Shown: positions 1-13,300 of the stretch, piece after piece | Position numbering within the stretch: position 1 is the stretch's first letter | Layout: the number at the start of each line of letters is the position of its first letter | Assembly (NCBI GenBank): GCA_963969495.1 | Contig: OZ018317.1 | Coordinates: forward strand, 219,485,691 to 219,549,690 | Source of the DNA: Ceratothoa steindachneri | Lineage: Eukaryota > Arthropoda > Malacostraca > Isopoda > Cymothoidae | Reading direction: 5' to 3' | Length of the DNA: 64,000 nucleotides | Program-made: the position numbers and the translations under genes | The notes under the pieces: generated by a model | Database searches by the model: none | The model's input: the letters and a program-made list of their open reading frames with translations, nothing else | Told to the model about the DNA's origin: nothing

Positions 1-200
1 GTTGTGCCACACTGTGGTTAAACACTGACCCGCCGATGCCTGGGGCGGATGTCCTTGCGGTAACCACCGCCTTGGGACTGCATCACGAGTGAACGGGGGG
101 GAGGGAGGGAAGTGACCATTCCCTTACAGGGCTAACCCTTTCAGGGTGCCAGGAGAAAAGAGGGACTGTCGGACCGTGCCCCTGCAGTCCTGCACATTTG
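1..200 (+). mobile_element. Older LINE 3' fragment, left part
   Basis: The last 50 bases encode RDCRTVPLQSC, the C-terminal zinc-finger-like tail seen in RNase H-bearing LINEs (compare [14 protein letters not shown] at 9570). The reading frame resumes at 3806 (LLLNPRLGHLRACDLSRY), so a younger LINE has split this copy. The first 130 bases are GC-rich and were not assigned. Confidence 0.6.
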
Positions 201-3200
201 CTCCGTAAGGGGCGCAGCGATTTGCCATCCTGGCCGCCGTGCTGACGGAATTCAGCACTACATCTGACCTCAGCTTAGCCTCTTCTCCTTCCTCCAAAAC
301 ACTTGTTTCCGCCCGGTTTCCTCCGTTTTCATACAACCTTTCCCACAACTTTCTCTGGTCAACCTCTAATTTCAGGGTAGATGCTGACCTTCTTCTCAGC
401 CAACCGTCCCGGATCGGGGCTAAGGGGGGAGGGGACAATGTTCCCTAACCCCTGAGCTCCGGTCTAGGGTGGTTGGTTTTTAACAACCTGCTTCATACCC
501 ACCCATACCTTCCTCATACCCCTTTTCCTTCTCACTTCACCATCTATTTTTTACGCCGTGTCCAAGGTATAGCCGCCATGGCGAGGGACTGCCAGGCAAC
601 CAGATGGAAGAGCTGGTCCTGAATGGCGGCACCTGGCTCTGCCAGGCCTGTACGCAGCCATTGCAGGGCGTGCTAATGCGAGGGGTGAGGAGCGTATGCA
701 TCCCGTGAAAATTTAAGGGTCACCATGCCTAATGATGAAAAAATAAAAAAAATTCCCTCAATTTCCCCTTGTCCATCAACGGAGCTCCACAGAAAAAATA
801 GAGGCCCCCCACCAAATTTCTTTAACCGGAGAAGAGGCTTACTCATATCCTTCTTCTACGGGTGTAGGGGACACCCCTCACCCCCTTGCCTGGAGATGCC
901 TTCGGGTACCTCCCTCTTACCAGCGGCAGTCTCCAGGAGAATGGGACCGCAATCTCGGACCCCACGTCCGTGGCGGAATTCTTCGCAACCACTTTCTCCA
1001 CATTCCCTAGCCGGGATGCTGCTCCGCCAGCATTCAATGCACGTCATGATGTCGCGAAAGGCCGCCGGCTGCACTTTACCTCGAGAGGCGGAGAACCCTT
1101 AAACGACAGGTTTACTGTGAGTGAGTTGCGCTCCGCTCTTGCTTCGTGAGCGGACACCGCCCATGGTCCGGACGATGTCCCGTACGCCATGCTTCGACAC
1201 CTGGGTGAGCGAGGCATGGTTTTTTCTGTTAGATTTGTTCAACGTGATCTGGGTGGAGGGTCTCCTCCCAGATTCCTGGCGAATCGCTACTGTGCTTGCC
1301 TATCGCAAACCGGGGAGAGATCACTCTACTCCATTCGGTTTTCGCCCAATCTCTCTAACCTATTGCGTGTGCAAGTTGATGGAAAAATTGGTAAATGTTA
1401 GATTAGTCTTTTTCCTGGACAGCGGAGGCCATCTGTCTTCTGCACAGTGCAGCTTCCGCATGCTCCACTCCACGTCGGATGCTCTGCTTCGACTGGAAAA
1501 TGTCGTCTGCGAGGCTTTCCTTCGTAGACAGCACTATGCCACGATGTTTTTCGATCTGGAGAAGGCCTATGATACCGCATGGCGATACGGTATCATGGAG
1601 ACTCTCCACACGATGGGGACGAGGGGACGCCTCCCAGTCTGTATATTTGAATTTTTGCGAGATAGTCGATTCAGCGTACGGGTGTGGGGAGCCCTCTTCG
1701 GCCCAAAGGAGCAGTAACAGGGCGTCCCGCAGGGAAGTGTCCTCAGTGTCACACTCTTTGCCCTGAGCATCAACGACATCACCTCGGAGCTGCCGGAAGA
1801 TGTTCTCGCTACGCTCTATGTGGACGACCTTTCGATCTCTTTTAGCGTGGCCCAGATGCCACTTCTGGAGCGTGGACTCCAACAGGCATTGAACCGCGGC
1901 TCTCGCTATGCCGAAGCGCACAGGCTTCGGTTTTCTTTGGCCAAGACTAAGGTGGTGCACTTCGGCCGCCAACCACGGTTCTACCCTCACTCAGATTTGT
2001 TTCTTAATGGGGTGCGCCTGGAAGTGGTTGAATCGCACCGTTTCCTTGGTCTTGTATTTGACGGACGCCTCACCTGGGGCGCTCATATTCGTAGCCTAAG
2101 GGGCTCTTGTAACCGCACCATGGATATTCTCCGTTCCGTGACGTTGAGCGCTTGGGGTGCTGATAGGGCTACTGCCTTACTTTTTTATCGATCCTTTCCT
2201 TGTTCGAACTCGATTACGGATGCGGGTTTTATGCATCCACAGCCGAGCGTTTATTGCAAAAGGTGGACTCGATCCACCACACCGGCCTTCGCCTTGCGAC
2301 CGGTGCCTTCCGCACTTTTCCCATTGAGAGCCTGTTGGTCGATTCTGGGGAGATGCCACTCGCTCTGCGCCGCGTACAGTACAGCACTGGCCTGTACGCG
2401 CGAGCCTGGCGCCTCCCTCATTCGCCAACAGCTCTGACTGCATCCCCAGCTGATCTCAACGGTACTTATGCCGCTGAGAGATGCCAGTCATACCCTCAGC
2501 CCTTTGGATTTAGGGCTAGAAAACTCCTTCGAGAGCTAGGTATAGCTCTCGGGCCGGTGGCCCCTCTGGTTCTGCCCAGGAGGTCACACTGGAGAGTACC
2601 ACATTTGGCTATTTGTCGCCACGCCTCTGCTCCAAAAGCTTGTACAGCGCCGGGAGTATTGCGTTTGACCTTTTTGGAGCACACCTCGTGTCACGCTGTA
2701 ACCGTGCTAGTGTATACGGATGGCTCCAAGTCCCAATAGGGGATCGGCTTCCACGCCGTATCCCCTCTGTTTGCAGTCAGCGGGGCTCTGCCAGGCGATG
2801 CGTCTTTCTTCACGTCTGAGCTGGTGGCAATACACCACTCGGTACTTGAGATTACGCGACGTGCCTGGTTCGGAGACGGGATTGGGATCTATAGCGACTC
2901 ACAAAGCACCCTTAGTGCTATCGGGGCATTGGAATCTCCGCATTCCCTGGTTCGCAATATCCGTGTCGCCACGGTTTTGGCAAGCCGTGCAGATGTCGAG
3001 ATTATCTTCTGCTGGGTTCCTGGACATGTAGGAATTGCGGGGAATGAGCGCGCTGATGAGGGCGCCAAAGAGTCCGTGGGGACTCTGCAACCGGACCAGC
3101 GTTTCAATCTTCCTCACACCGACTGCATGGCAGGAATACGGGCAACTCTTCGGGTTGCTTGGCAAAGAAGTTGGAAGACGGTCGAAGTAAACCTAAATTT

Positions 3201-3805
3201 GCGTGCCATTGCGCCGCGACTGCTCCTATGGATCTACACCCCAATGCCGCGAAGGCTTCAGGTTGCTTTCTGTCGTCTCAGAATTTGGCACACTCGCGTG
3301 ACGCACCGCCATTTGATGGAGCTCTCGCCAGTGCCCTACTGTGAACACTGTGTTGTCCCCCAGACTGTTGGGCACATTCTTGTTGAATGTCTCAATCTGG
3401 GCGATCTTCGCGCATGTTACCTGTCCCGATACCGGGATGTGCGGGGTCGCTACAGCCTGTTCCTTGTACTCGAAACGAGTGCGTGCACATTCACTGGTGG
3501 ACTTGTAGACTTTTGGGGGGGTGGTTTGCCTTTTCCCTTTTAGTTAACCAGTTTTTTGTTTGTTTTGTTGTTTTTTTCCGTCTTAGGTCGTACGTTCCAG
3601 CACCGTGTGGACCTTCCCCCGACACAGGAGCTTGCTTCCTGCTCGTTGCCTTTTCCGTTTTTTTTTAATTTTTAGTGTTGGGTTTAGTTTTTTTTGTGTG
3701 TTTTTGTATTTGATTTTAAAGTAGCCTAGTACTAGTCAGGTTTTTAATACGGCAATTAATGCCTAAGTAGGCAGTCGCCAAATGAGCTCTTAAACAAAAA
3801 AAAAT
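201..3805 (+). mobile_element. LINE family A, copy 1 (internally deleted)
   Basis: A non-LTR retrotransposon with its own 5' UTR start (CTCCGTAAGGGG, as at 18962), an ORF2 remnant, a T-rich 3' UTR and the family end GGCAGTCGCCAAATGAG followed by an A-rich tail. The 5' UTR (201 to about 880) jumps directly to sequence that in the long copy lies near 22195. ORF1, the endonuclease and the start of ORF2 are therefore deleted. Flanks repeat TCCTGCACATT at 188-198 and 3806-3816, a likely target-site duplication. It lies in the intron upstream of the first visible protease exon, in the same orientation. Confidence 0.85.
890..3543 (+). pseudogene. LINE A copy 1 ORF2 remnant: RT, RNase H, Cys-rich tail
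   Basis: Reading across frames gives RT with motif A FFDLEKAYDTAW (about 1546) and motif C YVDDLSISF (about 1817). RNase H follows with VYTDGSK (about 2709), IYSDSQS (about 2890) and [18 protein letters not shown], then a tail [13 protein letters not shown] ending at 3543. The catalytic YVDD is intact in this copy, but several frameshifts and stops (for example TGA at 1147, TAA after 1715, TAG after 2736) make it non-functional. An RNase H domain after RT places it near the I/LOA group of LINEs. The exact clade would need a tree. Confidence 0.85.
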
Positions 3806-4190
3806 TCCTGCACATTGTTGTTGAATCCCAGGCTTGGTCATCTTCGAGCATGTGACCTGTCCCGGTATCTCAATGATCGGGCTTGCTAATGCTCGTCATT
3901 TGTACTCAGGACGGGTTTGTCTCCACAGATTTGTACAATTTTTGACTCTTTGTTCTAGGTCACATGTTCCTTATTTTACTTCTTGTTTTATACTTTTTTA
4001 TTTGTTTGGTTTGGTTTGGGAATTTTAAAGTAGGATAACACTAGTTTTTTTTGTCCTTTGCACGTTTTTTCTGTTGTTTATGCTTCTGTTTTTTTGTCTT
4101 TGCTTCTTTTGTTGGTTGGCTTTTCTTTGGTTTTGGTAATTTTAAAGTAGCCTAGCACTCGACTGAAATTTTAAATTAAGTCGACTTTTT
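3806..4190 (+). mobile_element. Older LINE 3' fragment, right part
   Basis: Continues the fragment at 1-200 with LGHLRACDLSRYLNDRAC, then a stop, a T-rich 3' UTR and a short TTTTAAATTAAG end. It is diverged from family A but recognisably related to its C-terminal tail. Confidence 0.6.
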
Positions 4191-4240
4191 TCTCTCTCTC
4201 TTTTTTTCATGATGATAAATACAATCGATGTCCTTGGCAG

Positions 4241-4341
4241 GTATCATTCCGACAGTGGAGAAGCGTCGCGTTTCTCCACAAGTGTGGGGCAGCCATCGTC
4301 AACGAAAATTGGGCCATAACAGCCGCCCACTGCGTTGAAAG
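4241..4341 (+). CDS. Protease exon with catalytic His
   Basis: The exon encodes VSFRQW...[11 protein letters not shown] then AITAAHCVE, so it supplies the catalytic His and the C42-C58 disulfide pair. The donor is AAAG|GTGAGT. The acceptor is taken as TTGGCAG|GTATC at 4240, after a long pyrimidine tract (4185-4208). The codons just before it read PWQ in the same frame. A slightly earlier start is therefore possible, but no other AG lies close upstream. Confidence 0.88.
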
Positions 4342-7300
4342 GTGAGTCTTAAATTTCGAATTTTAATGACTTTCTTTCGACTTGACGCATTTACAAGCGA
4401 TGGTTTTTCTTGTGATTTAAATTGATTTGGTCATTCATTGGCATAATGATCCCGATTTCAAAGGTACTTTCCTTTCCCGTACTCTTGATGTGTACTTGCA
4501 CACGGCCAAATCTCCAAGACAGCAGAACTCAAAGATCTTTGGAAATATCTACTTTTAAATGTGTTACTTTGATAGCCCCGATTTCCGAAGCGTAACCAAC
4601 ATTCGAGTTCGGTGTTCATGTTGACATTGAAAAGGTTTGAATGATTTAAAGTTTAATGTAGGTGTTTAATGATAATAGACCGACTTCCTTCCCGCAATTA
4701 TATGAATTTGATTTTCACGATTACAAAAATATCGTACTTAATAGAATCACTTAAGTCAATGCGTAAGAGTAAAGCGATAAGCTTTGAAATGAAGGTGGAT
4801 TTGTGGGAAAATCTGAAGTGTGTGAAGAGGGTTCTTGCGCTGAAGTGCGTTTAAAAATATTTGAATTGCTTTATCTAACTTGAGGAAAGCCTCTCCCTAG
4901 GTGGCAAGAGGGGTGTAACTTCATCCACACCATCGCTCAAGACAGGGGGAAGAAGTTCAAAAATATACACTAGCAAGGGAAGCAAGCAATAAAAACCGAC
5001 CTCAGCCTGTATTACAGTTTGAAAACCAACGCTATAAACTGAGCCATTTGGTGTGGATAAGAAGATTGACTTGTTAAAAGACTGTAAAGAAAGGAGGGTA
5101 ATAGGACGAAAGATTTATCGGTTCGATAGATAATTCTAATAAATGGTAACTACAAAATTTGCTTACCACCAAACGAAAATAAGATTCAGATGTTACCTCT
5201 TGAATTCTTTGTTGCAGCATCGAACCTGATCAACTGCTTCTCGTCATGGGCGAATACGACTTGGGAAGGACTACGGAGCCATTCGGCCACGTCGAACGAA
5301 GGGTACAAGTGATCGCGATGCATCCTAAATTCGAGCCCCGTACATTTGAATATGACTTGGCACTATTGAGGTATCGATCTCGTTCGATCTTGATTAACAT
5401 TTGGAGCTAAATTTTATTAACCAAACCTTATACGTCTGCTTTCAAATACAGCGTAGACTTTAATGCAAATTATTAAAGGAAATCTTTTTGTATTTATAAT
5501 TGTTTGTAAAATAGGAAATGTATTGATTTTTAAATTGAGCGAATAGTCCTTTCCCTCTAAATCACCCATTTATATCGCAGGTTCGCCGAGCCAGTAATAT
5601 TCCAGCCGAACATTATCCCCATTTGCATCCCTGATGATGACTACAATTACTTGAATGAAACCGGTTATGTAACGGGATGGGGCAGACTATATGAAGGTAC
5701 GGTTAAATCTCTCTCAACGTGAACTGTTGTCAATATTTTTGGATTGTGTGCTATGGACTAGCGAGGTGGGAACACCACTCCCGATTACTAAGTTAAGCGA
5801 CATCGGGTATGGTTAGTCACTGGATGCAGACCCGTTTGAGGTCCTCTTCTCGGTGACGGCCATGCGTTAATCACTAGGCCTCCGCCGAGAAATAAGACTT
5901 CTCAATGAGTGAAGAACGATGCTAAATCGCTCTCTGAGAGAGGACAAACCTTATAATAAGTTATTTATTATTTATTTTGCATTTCTTAATAATTATGAGG
6001 GTTTTTTTTGCTTAATTGTGAGCGAGGTGTGAACAAGAGATTATCTGAAATTGTCTTCTTTTTTTATCTTGGCTATACTACCCACTAATTGAGCTGGCAT
6101 ACCCCACTACCATAATTTGGGAGGGGAAAAGAGTAGGAAATAAAGAGGGTGTAATTACAAAGTGATTTTTAGATAGAAATGGCTTCTCGGAAGCGAGCCG
6201 TACACGGTGAGTCCCCGATTTGATCGAGCATTGAGCGAATTAATAATATAAGTATAAAAGAAAGCGGGTTCTTGGTTCACAGACTTTATCTATTTTATTT
6301 CTTGTTGCGGTCACATTTGAGAGAGAAATTTAAATGTAACAAGAAGTGAAAAGATCATTTGAAAGCGAATGAGGAGATTGGAAGAAAATGCGCCTTTGTC
6401 AATTAAATGTCTATTGGAATTTTGTGCCAAAAATTGGGTCTTGCCTTTGCACTCAAAGAAATGATGAAAGGGTTTATCATGTGGGTGTCTTCCCTCTGAA
6501 TATAATAATGCAATAATTTTTGTGATTAAATCTTTAGTAATCCTACATGACAAATTAGCCTCAAATTCACGAAATTGTGTATGGAGATTGCGTCAATACG
6601 TGACCAACTATTGAGTATGGACTTTGTGAAGTCTGTGTGCCTATACGTGCCAACCGACGATAGTTTGACTCTATCTATGTTCATTTCTGTTAGTCTATCT
6701 CTATGTTCATTCATTTCGTAGACGGGCCTCTTCCGACAGTCATGCAAAAGGTTCCCGTCCCTGTTATTCCAAATGAGAGCTGCGAAGAGATGTATAAAGA
6801 AGCGGGTTACATCGAACACATACCCAACATATTCATATGTGCCGGATACCAAAACGGAAAACAGGATTCTTGTGAAGTAAGTATAGTTAGATTATATAAG
6901 GGTATGAGGATTATACATTTACCTTTGGGGAAATGGCTCCCTCCTCTCACAAACTAGATTGAAATTTGATGTTCTTTTTCAAGATTTACCTACTACGTTC
7001 AGGTGTCAATTAGGGCCTAAGGCAAAAAGATATGGATTAACGAAGCAAAGATAATCCAGCTGGTTTACTTCTGCGCATATTAAAAGAACACTTGCAAATC
7101 TTGAAGTTATTGCAATACTGCTTATAAAGTGTTCACACTACCACCTTGTATTAGTGAAGATAGAAATCTGGGTAATTCCCTTGCTAATATCAGAATAATC
7201 GGCATTTAAATTTACTCCTGTCGTTTTCTACTTAATGCTACGCTTGGTATTATAAGTTATTCATCAGTGTCATAGATCGGTCATTCTCAAAGCGGGGGAA

Positions 7301-10300
7301 TAAATCAATGCTTCACCGATTGGCCAACGTTCACCACAATCAACCATTGTGCATTGAAATGCCAGTTAGCATCTCAGAAAAAGTCTCTAAAGCAGTGTTT
7401 GGAATATTTTTTCACATATTTGACCTCACTATATCGGAAAAATTTCATTATAGAATATAGATAAATATCCATCTCTACTCTTGATGAAGATATAAATTGA
7501 CCTCAATGAAAATTATATAACTAGGATGGCACAATGTCAACGCATTAGCCCGTAAGAGGCACGGTGATTTGCTTTCCTGGCCGCTGTGCTAACGGGACTC
7601 AGCGCCCCGTCCGGGCTCAGCTTAGCCTCTTCTCCTTCTTTTTGACACCCTGTCTTATTAGACTGCTTGCTCATTTTCCATACAACCTCTCCCCCATCTT
7701 TCTCTGGTCGGCGGCTAATTTCACAGGGTAGACGCCGACCAGCTTCCTCTCAGCCTACCATCCCGGATTGTTTGGGGTGGTCGGTTTTTAACAACCTGCT
7801 TTATACCGTACCCACACCCTCCTCATATCTCCTTTCCTTCTCCTTTCATTGTCTATCAATTTTACGCCGAGTCTAGGGTGAAGCAGCCATGCCGATTGGC
7901 TGCCAGGCTATTAGGGGGGAAGAGTGACCTCAAATGGGGGCGATGGTTTGGCCGGCCCCGTATTCACCCCTCGCAGAGCGAGCTACTGCGTGGAGTGATG
8001 AGCGTTTGCCTCCCATGATAATTATAGGCCCAATGATGAGTTTTTATCAAATACTCCCCTCTAACATGATCGGAGCCGCCTTCAGGCAGCTCTACAGTGG
8101 AAAAGTTGCCCCCTCCCCCCTTGTACTTTCGCAGGGGACAATTCGAACTTCTTCTACCAGGGAGGAGGATAACTCCTCTCCTTTGCCTACGGGTGCAGGG
8201 GACTACCTCTCACCCCCTTCTGTCACTTCTTGCAGCGGCAGTCCCCTCTTTACTTTCCAAGGGGACTGCCAAGAAACTAGGCAGGCGGTCCATAATTGGA
8301 GCTGCTCGATAGGGCCAACCGCCTTATGGGACCAAGGGGTTCTCGGGCTCGTCCTACCATGCCATCCAATTTCCTGCTAGCCTGCGTACTCTCGGGGTGG
8401 GGGGGAAGGGCACATGGAGGCACCCTCTAAGATGAACATTGTCCCTGAGGTAACCCAGAGCCAAACTGTAGGATCTTCCATGGGGTCGAACCCGAGTCAG
8501 CCCCATGCAAGTTCCTCCTCAGACGGCTAGTTTCTCCGAGACCTCACATGGAGAGGAGGGATATCCTTCCATGGATGATGCTTTTGCACCTCCCCTATTG
8601 AGAGCCTGCTTGTCGATACTGGAGAGATGCCATTATCTATGCGCCATGCACAGTGCATTACTCGCCTGTACGCACGAGCGCAGAGTCTTGCTTTGTCGCC
8701 AACGGGTCTCAAAGCATCCGCAACTAATTTCGACGGTACCTATGACGCCGAGAGACGCAAGTCATACCCTAAGCCCTTTGGGTTTAGGGCTAGAAAACTC
8801 GTTCGAGAGCTGGATATAGCTCTCGGGCCGGTGGCGCCCCTGTTTCTGCCCAGAACGCCACCCTGGAGGGTACCACCGTTGGCTATTTGTCGCCACGCCT
8901 CTGCTCCCAAAGCTTGTACAGCGCCGGGAGTATTGCTTTTGGCCTTTTTTGGAGCTCATCTTCTGTCAGGCTGGAACCGTGCCAGTGTATACGGATGGCT
9001 TCAAGTAACAAGAGGGGGGCGGCTTCCACGCCGTATTCCCTCTGTTTGAAGTCAGTGGGGCTCTGCCAGGCGATGCGTCTGTCCTTACGTCTGAGCTGGT
9101 GGCAATACACCACTTGGTACTCGAGATTACGCGACGTGCCCGGTTCGGAGACCGGATTGTGATCTATAGCGACTCACAAAGCGCCCTGAGTGCTCTCGGG
9201 GCATTGGAAACTCCGCATCCCCTGGTTCGCGATATCCGTGACACCACGGTTTTGGCGAGCCGGGTGGATGTCGAGATCATCTTCTGCTGAGTTCCTGGAC
9301 ATGTAGGAATTGCGGGGAATGAGCGCGCCGATGAGGGAGCCAAAGAGTCCGCGAGGACTCTGCGACCGGACCATCGTTTCGTTCTTCCTCACACCGACTA
9401 CATGGCAGGAATACGGGCAGCTCTTCGGGCTGCTTGGCAAAGAAGATGACAGAAGGTCGAAGGGAACTTAAAGTTGCATGCATTGCGCCACGACTGTTCC
9501 CATGGAGCTACTCCCCAATGATGCGAAGGCTTCAGGTTGCCATTTGATGGAGCGCTCGCCAGCGCCCTACTGTGAAGACTGTGTTGTCTCCCAGACTGTT
9601 GGGCACATTCTCGTTGAATGTCCCAGTCTGGGCGATCTTCGCGCACGTTGCCTGTCCCGGTACCGGGATGATCGGGGTCGTTACCGCTTGTCCCTTGTAC
9701 TCGGGATGAGTGCGTGCTCATTGACTGGTGGACTTGTAGTCTTTGCGGGGGAGGCTGGCCTTCTCCTTTTTATTTAACTATTTTTTTGTTGTTGTTTTTT
9801 ATAGGTCGCATGTTCCTGCTCGTTGTCTTTTCCTTTTTTTTAATTTTACTGTTGGGTTTGTTTTTTTTGTGTGTTTTTGAATCTTATTTTAAATTACTAG
9901 GCAGTTTTTAATACGGCGACTACTGCCCAAGTCGGCAGCCGCCAGATGAGTTATGCTGCTGGGATGCTAGCGGAGCAGCATCCCGGCTAGAGAATGCAGA
10001 GAAAGCGGGCGCGAAGGATTCCGCCACGGATGCGGGGTCCGAGATTGCGGTCCCATTCTGCTGGAGAACTGGAGGGGAAGTCCTGCGAGAACTTACCCCG
10101 AATCCTTTTGACTCGCTTCCAGACCTCTGCTAGAGGGGTCTTCCCGTTAAGTGAAGACACGTATGCCCCCCAAGAAGAGCGGCGGGTGTCCTTCGAAATA
10201 TACCGAAACCTAGCCTTAGCCCGACGAAATTCACTGATAGCGAAATCGTTTGGGAGGCGCTTAGTGCGCATGTAGGCATAACGCTTCTGCCACTCATTAA

Positions 10301-13300
10301 ATACCCATATACACATTCACCCCCATATGCTCTCTCTGTTTGTCTCCCATATCAGTAAGTCATATTTTGGTCGACTGCCAGGTCCTGTCCTCCCTTCACC
10401 TGGAATGTTTTCCATCAATTTTACGCGTACTATATAACGATAGACTGCGCTTTCTCTTGGCAGAGGGCCCCTCTTTTAGCGCTAATTTCCTTTAGAGATT
10501 TCTAATACTGCTTTGTTTTTGTTTTTTTAAAGCTTATAAATTACATTTTTAAATACCTAGAAATGTACATTTTAATATAGGCGTGTCTTTTTTTTCCTTG
10601 GTGCGGAAAAATAGGTCCCCTCTAGCTTAGTTTTCGATTTTAGTTAGGCTATGCCGGGGCATGTCATTTGTTTATTGCCCCCTTCCCCTCCTGTGCCCGC
10701 TTTTTAATCTTTTATCGCTTATATTTTAACTTTAACTTTATTGTACTTTAGGGCCTCGTACCCTTTTATGTGTTGCCGTTCCATAATCCTTTTAGATTTT
10801 AGTGACGTACACCCTGCTCCAAATAATAATAATAATCCTGATAAAATTAACATTTTCATTGCTTATTTCGAGAATTTTAATAAAAAATTTAACTCACGAA
10901 ATACCATTTCATCATTTTTCTTTTTTAAAGTGCAGAAGCAAGTGAAAGTGGATTGATTGTGGCTTATGAAATAGCGCGAATAATTGCAAAAACTGGATGT
11001 GCCCTTGCAGTTGCTGAAGATATTAGACGGCTTTCGTTGGAAATTCTCATAAACCTGTTGCATCGAGATTCAAGAAGCGTGTTAAAGGTATTATTCCCAA
11101 GCAATGATTCAATTCGGAGAAGAATTAACGAAATTTCATCTGATGTAGAAAACCAGTTTGTTGACAAATAAAAAGGCATAAATTCTCACTCGCTTCAAAT
11201 TGACGAATCTTCGATAAGTGATAATAGCAGTGCTTATGGCATATGTCCGTTACATAGATGATGTCTGCGAGCTGTGTGAAAAAAATGTTATTCGTAAAAC
11301 TTTACACTGAAACTACTCGATTATCTAGTTATGAAGATACAAAATCTTGGTCTGATAAAATATAAATGCCATTGAAAAATTTGGTATCGTGTGCTTAGTA
11401 AGCACAAGGGAGTTTTTGCTCACTTATAAAAGGTATGCTCTTCTATTCCTGCAGTGCATTTTATTCTAGACCACCTTCAATTATATTTGCCAAAATAATC
11501 AGACCCCGGATCTTCATAAATCACTGACAGTAGTTATTAAAACGGTTAATGTAATTAAATCTCACAGCAAATATGACACCTTTGAAAGCGAAGAGCAGCA
11601 GCACAAGACTTATTCTGCATACGCTGGCCCTCAAAAACCAATTGCTTGGCAAGATTTATAAGCCTATTTAATACATTAGATAACTTGGTAGAAAATAAAG
11701 AGAAGGAAAATTTAGCACAGTAAAAGAGAAACCACAAAAGTGACATATTTTATGGCATTGATTTTTCGAAAGTTTAATGAACTTTCACCCCAGCTTCGAT
11801 TCGATGTAAATTATGCACGTTGCTAGATTGCAAGCGTGTTCTAAAAGCTTTTACTGGAAAAATTAATAATGTTTCAAATCGATATAAAGAATAATTTCAA
11901 TAGCATTCCCTAGTTAACAGAGGTATGGAATATCTTTTAGACGAAAATAATATAAATATACGCAGAATATTTTTTGAAATTAAAGGAATAAATGTCCGAT
12001 TTTCAGATTTATTTGCATTCGAAGTTCAGTCAAGGATGATGGATCCATTTCGGTTGTGATATGGAACTAAAATAGAATGATGAATGCAAGTAAAAATTTG
12101 AAATTGATGGAATAACTGAATTATGGCTGTCAAAAACAACTGAACATCTGTATCCGAACATATCTCAAATGGCCATACTACTTTTATGCTTTCCAACATC
12201 GTATTGGTTGAATGTGGATTTAATGCAGTGAATAAAATCGTGACAAAAGAAAGAAGTAGAATTGACATCTGCCTGTGAGGAGACATACGGCTTAAAATTA
12301 CCTAATTAACTAGTAATAAAATCTAGCATCAAAGCACAAACCACAAGGGTCACATCAAGATTAAATAAACAACGTAAACTATCCTTTTAATAATTTGAAA
12401 AAAAAATTACTTTCCTAACCAGTTTTCAGCTTAATTATGCTTAAAATTCGTTGGCAGCTTGAAGCCACTCCTTTAAATATAAATTTCTGCCAATGGGTAC
12501 AGCATTGGCAATTGCTTTAAAAATATAAAAGGGGGTGATAGTAAGAAAAAAGGTTTAAAAACCCTGTCGTAAAGCAATGACCCTAATAAAAGGTCAACAA
12601 CCAATGATACGATGGGGTAAATCTTTAAAAAAATACCACCATGTGCTGTTCAAATTTTGTAGAAAATATCATTATTTTATTCATAGACATCTTATTTGGT
12701 CTAAGCCAATTCTTTTAAATTCTTTAATACCTGCATTGGAATAAAATCACACCATGCTTAACATCATTAGAAAATGAAGAATTAAAGAGATATTAAATAT
12801 GAAACATGACTAGATTCTGGCGGTGTATATGCAATGTTATATACTCTACATTAAGTGTATGCCTAGTAACCTTTATAGCTATGGTTGCATCGCTTCTGTC
12901 CTACTATAATGAGATTTAGTTCATCACTTAGTACAACGAATCACAACAATATGTTGAGAAAATTAATAGCAAGGCTGATTTGAAATTTTTTTTTACCAAA
13001 AGCATCAATAATAAAATTTTAAATCTTTTATATCTCCCCTTCAGCAGTTTCCCTGCTAATTCCACCTATGAATATTCCCTTCAACTACATATGTCGTAAT
13101 TCAGCTCATAGTTCAATAAATTTATTTCAATAAATTGAGCAAAACTGGACCCCGAAGGGTAGCTACATCAATCCACTGAAACGTCTTAAAAATTTGTTCG
13201 CTTTAATTTGTAGGCGTAAAGAATTTTGAAGTTCTTGCTATTGTGTGAATTTCGCACAATTGGCTCGTTGAAGTTCGAATATACATACACAGACTGGCGA

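Noticed and set aside
124..448. Overlapping open frames on both strands near the window start
   Set aside because: They lie mostly in the GC-rich, non-coding 5' UTR of LINE A, and the equivalent region at 18962 carries different breaks.
6311..6852. Minus-strand frames overlapping protease exon 4
   Set aside because: They overlap a well-supported exon on the other strand and have no recognisable motif.
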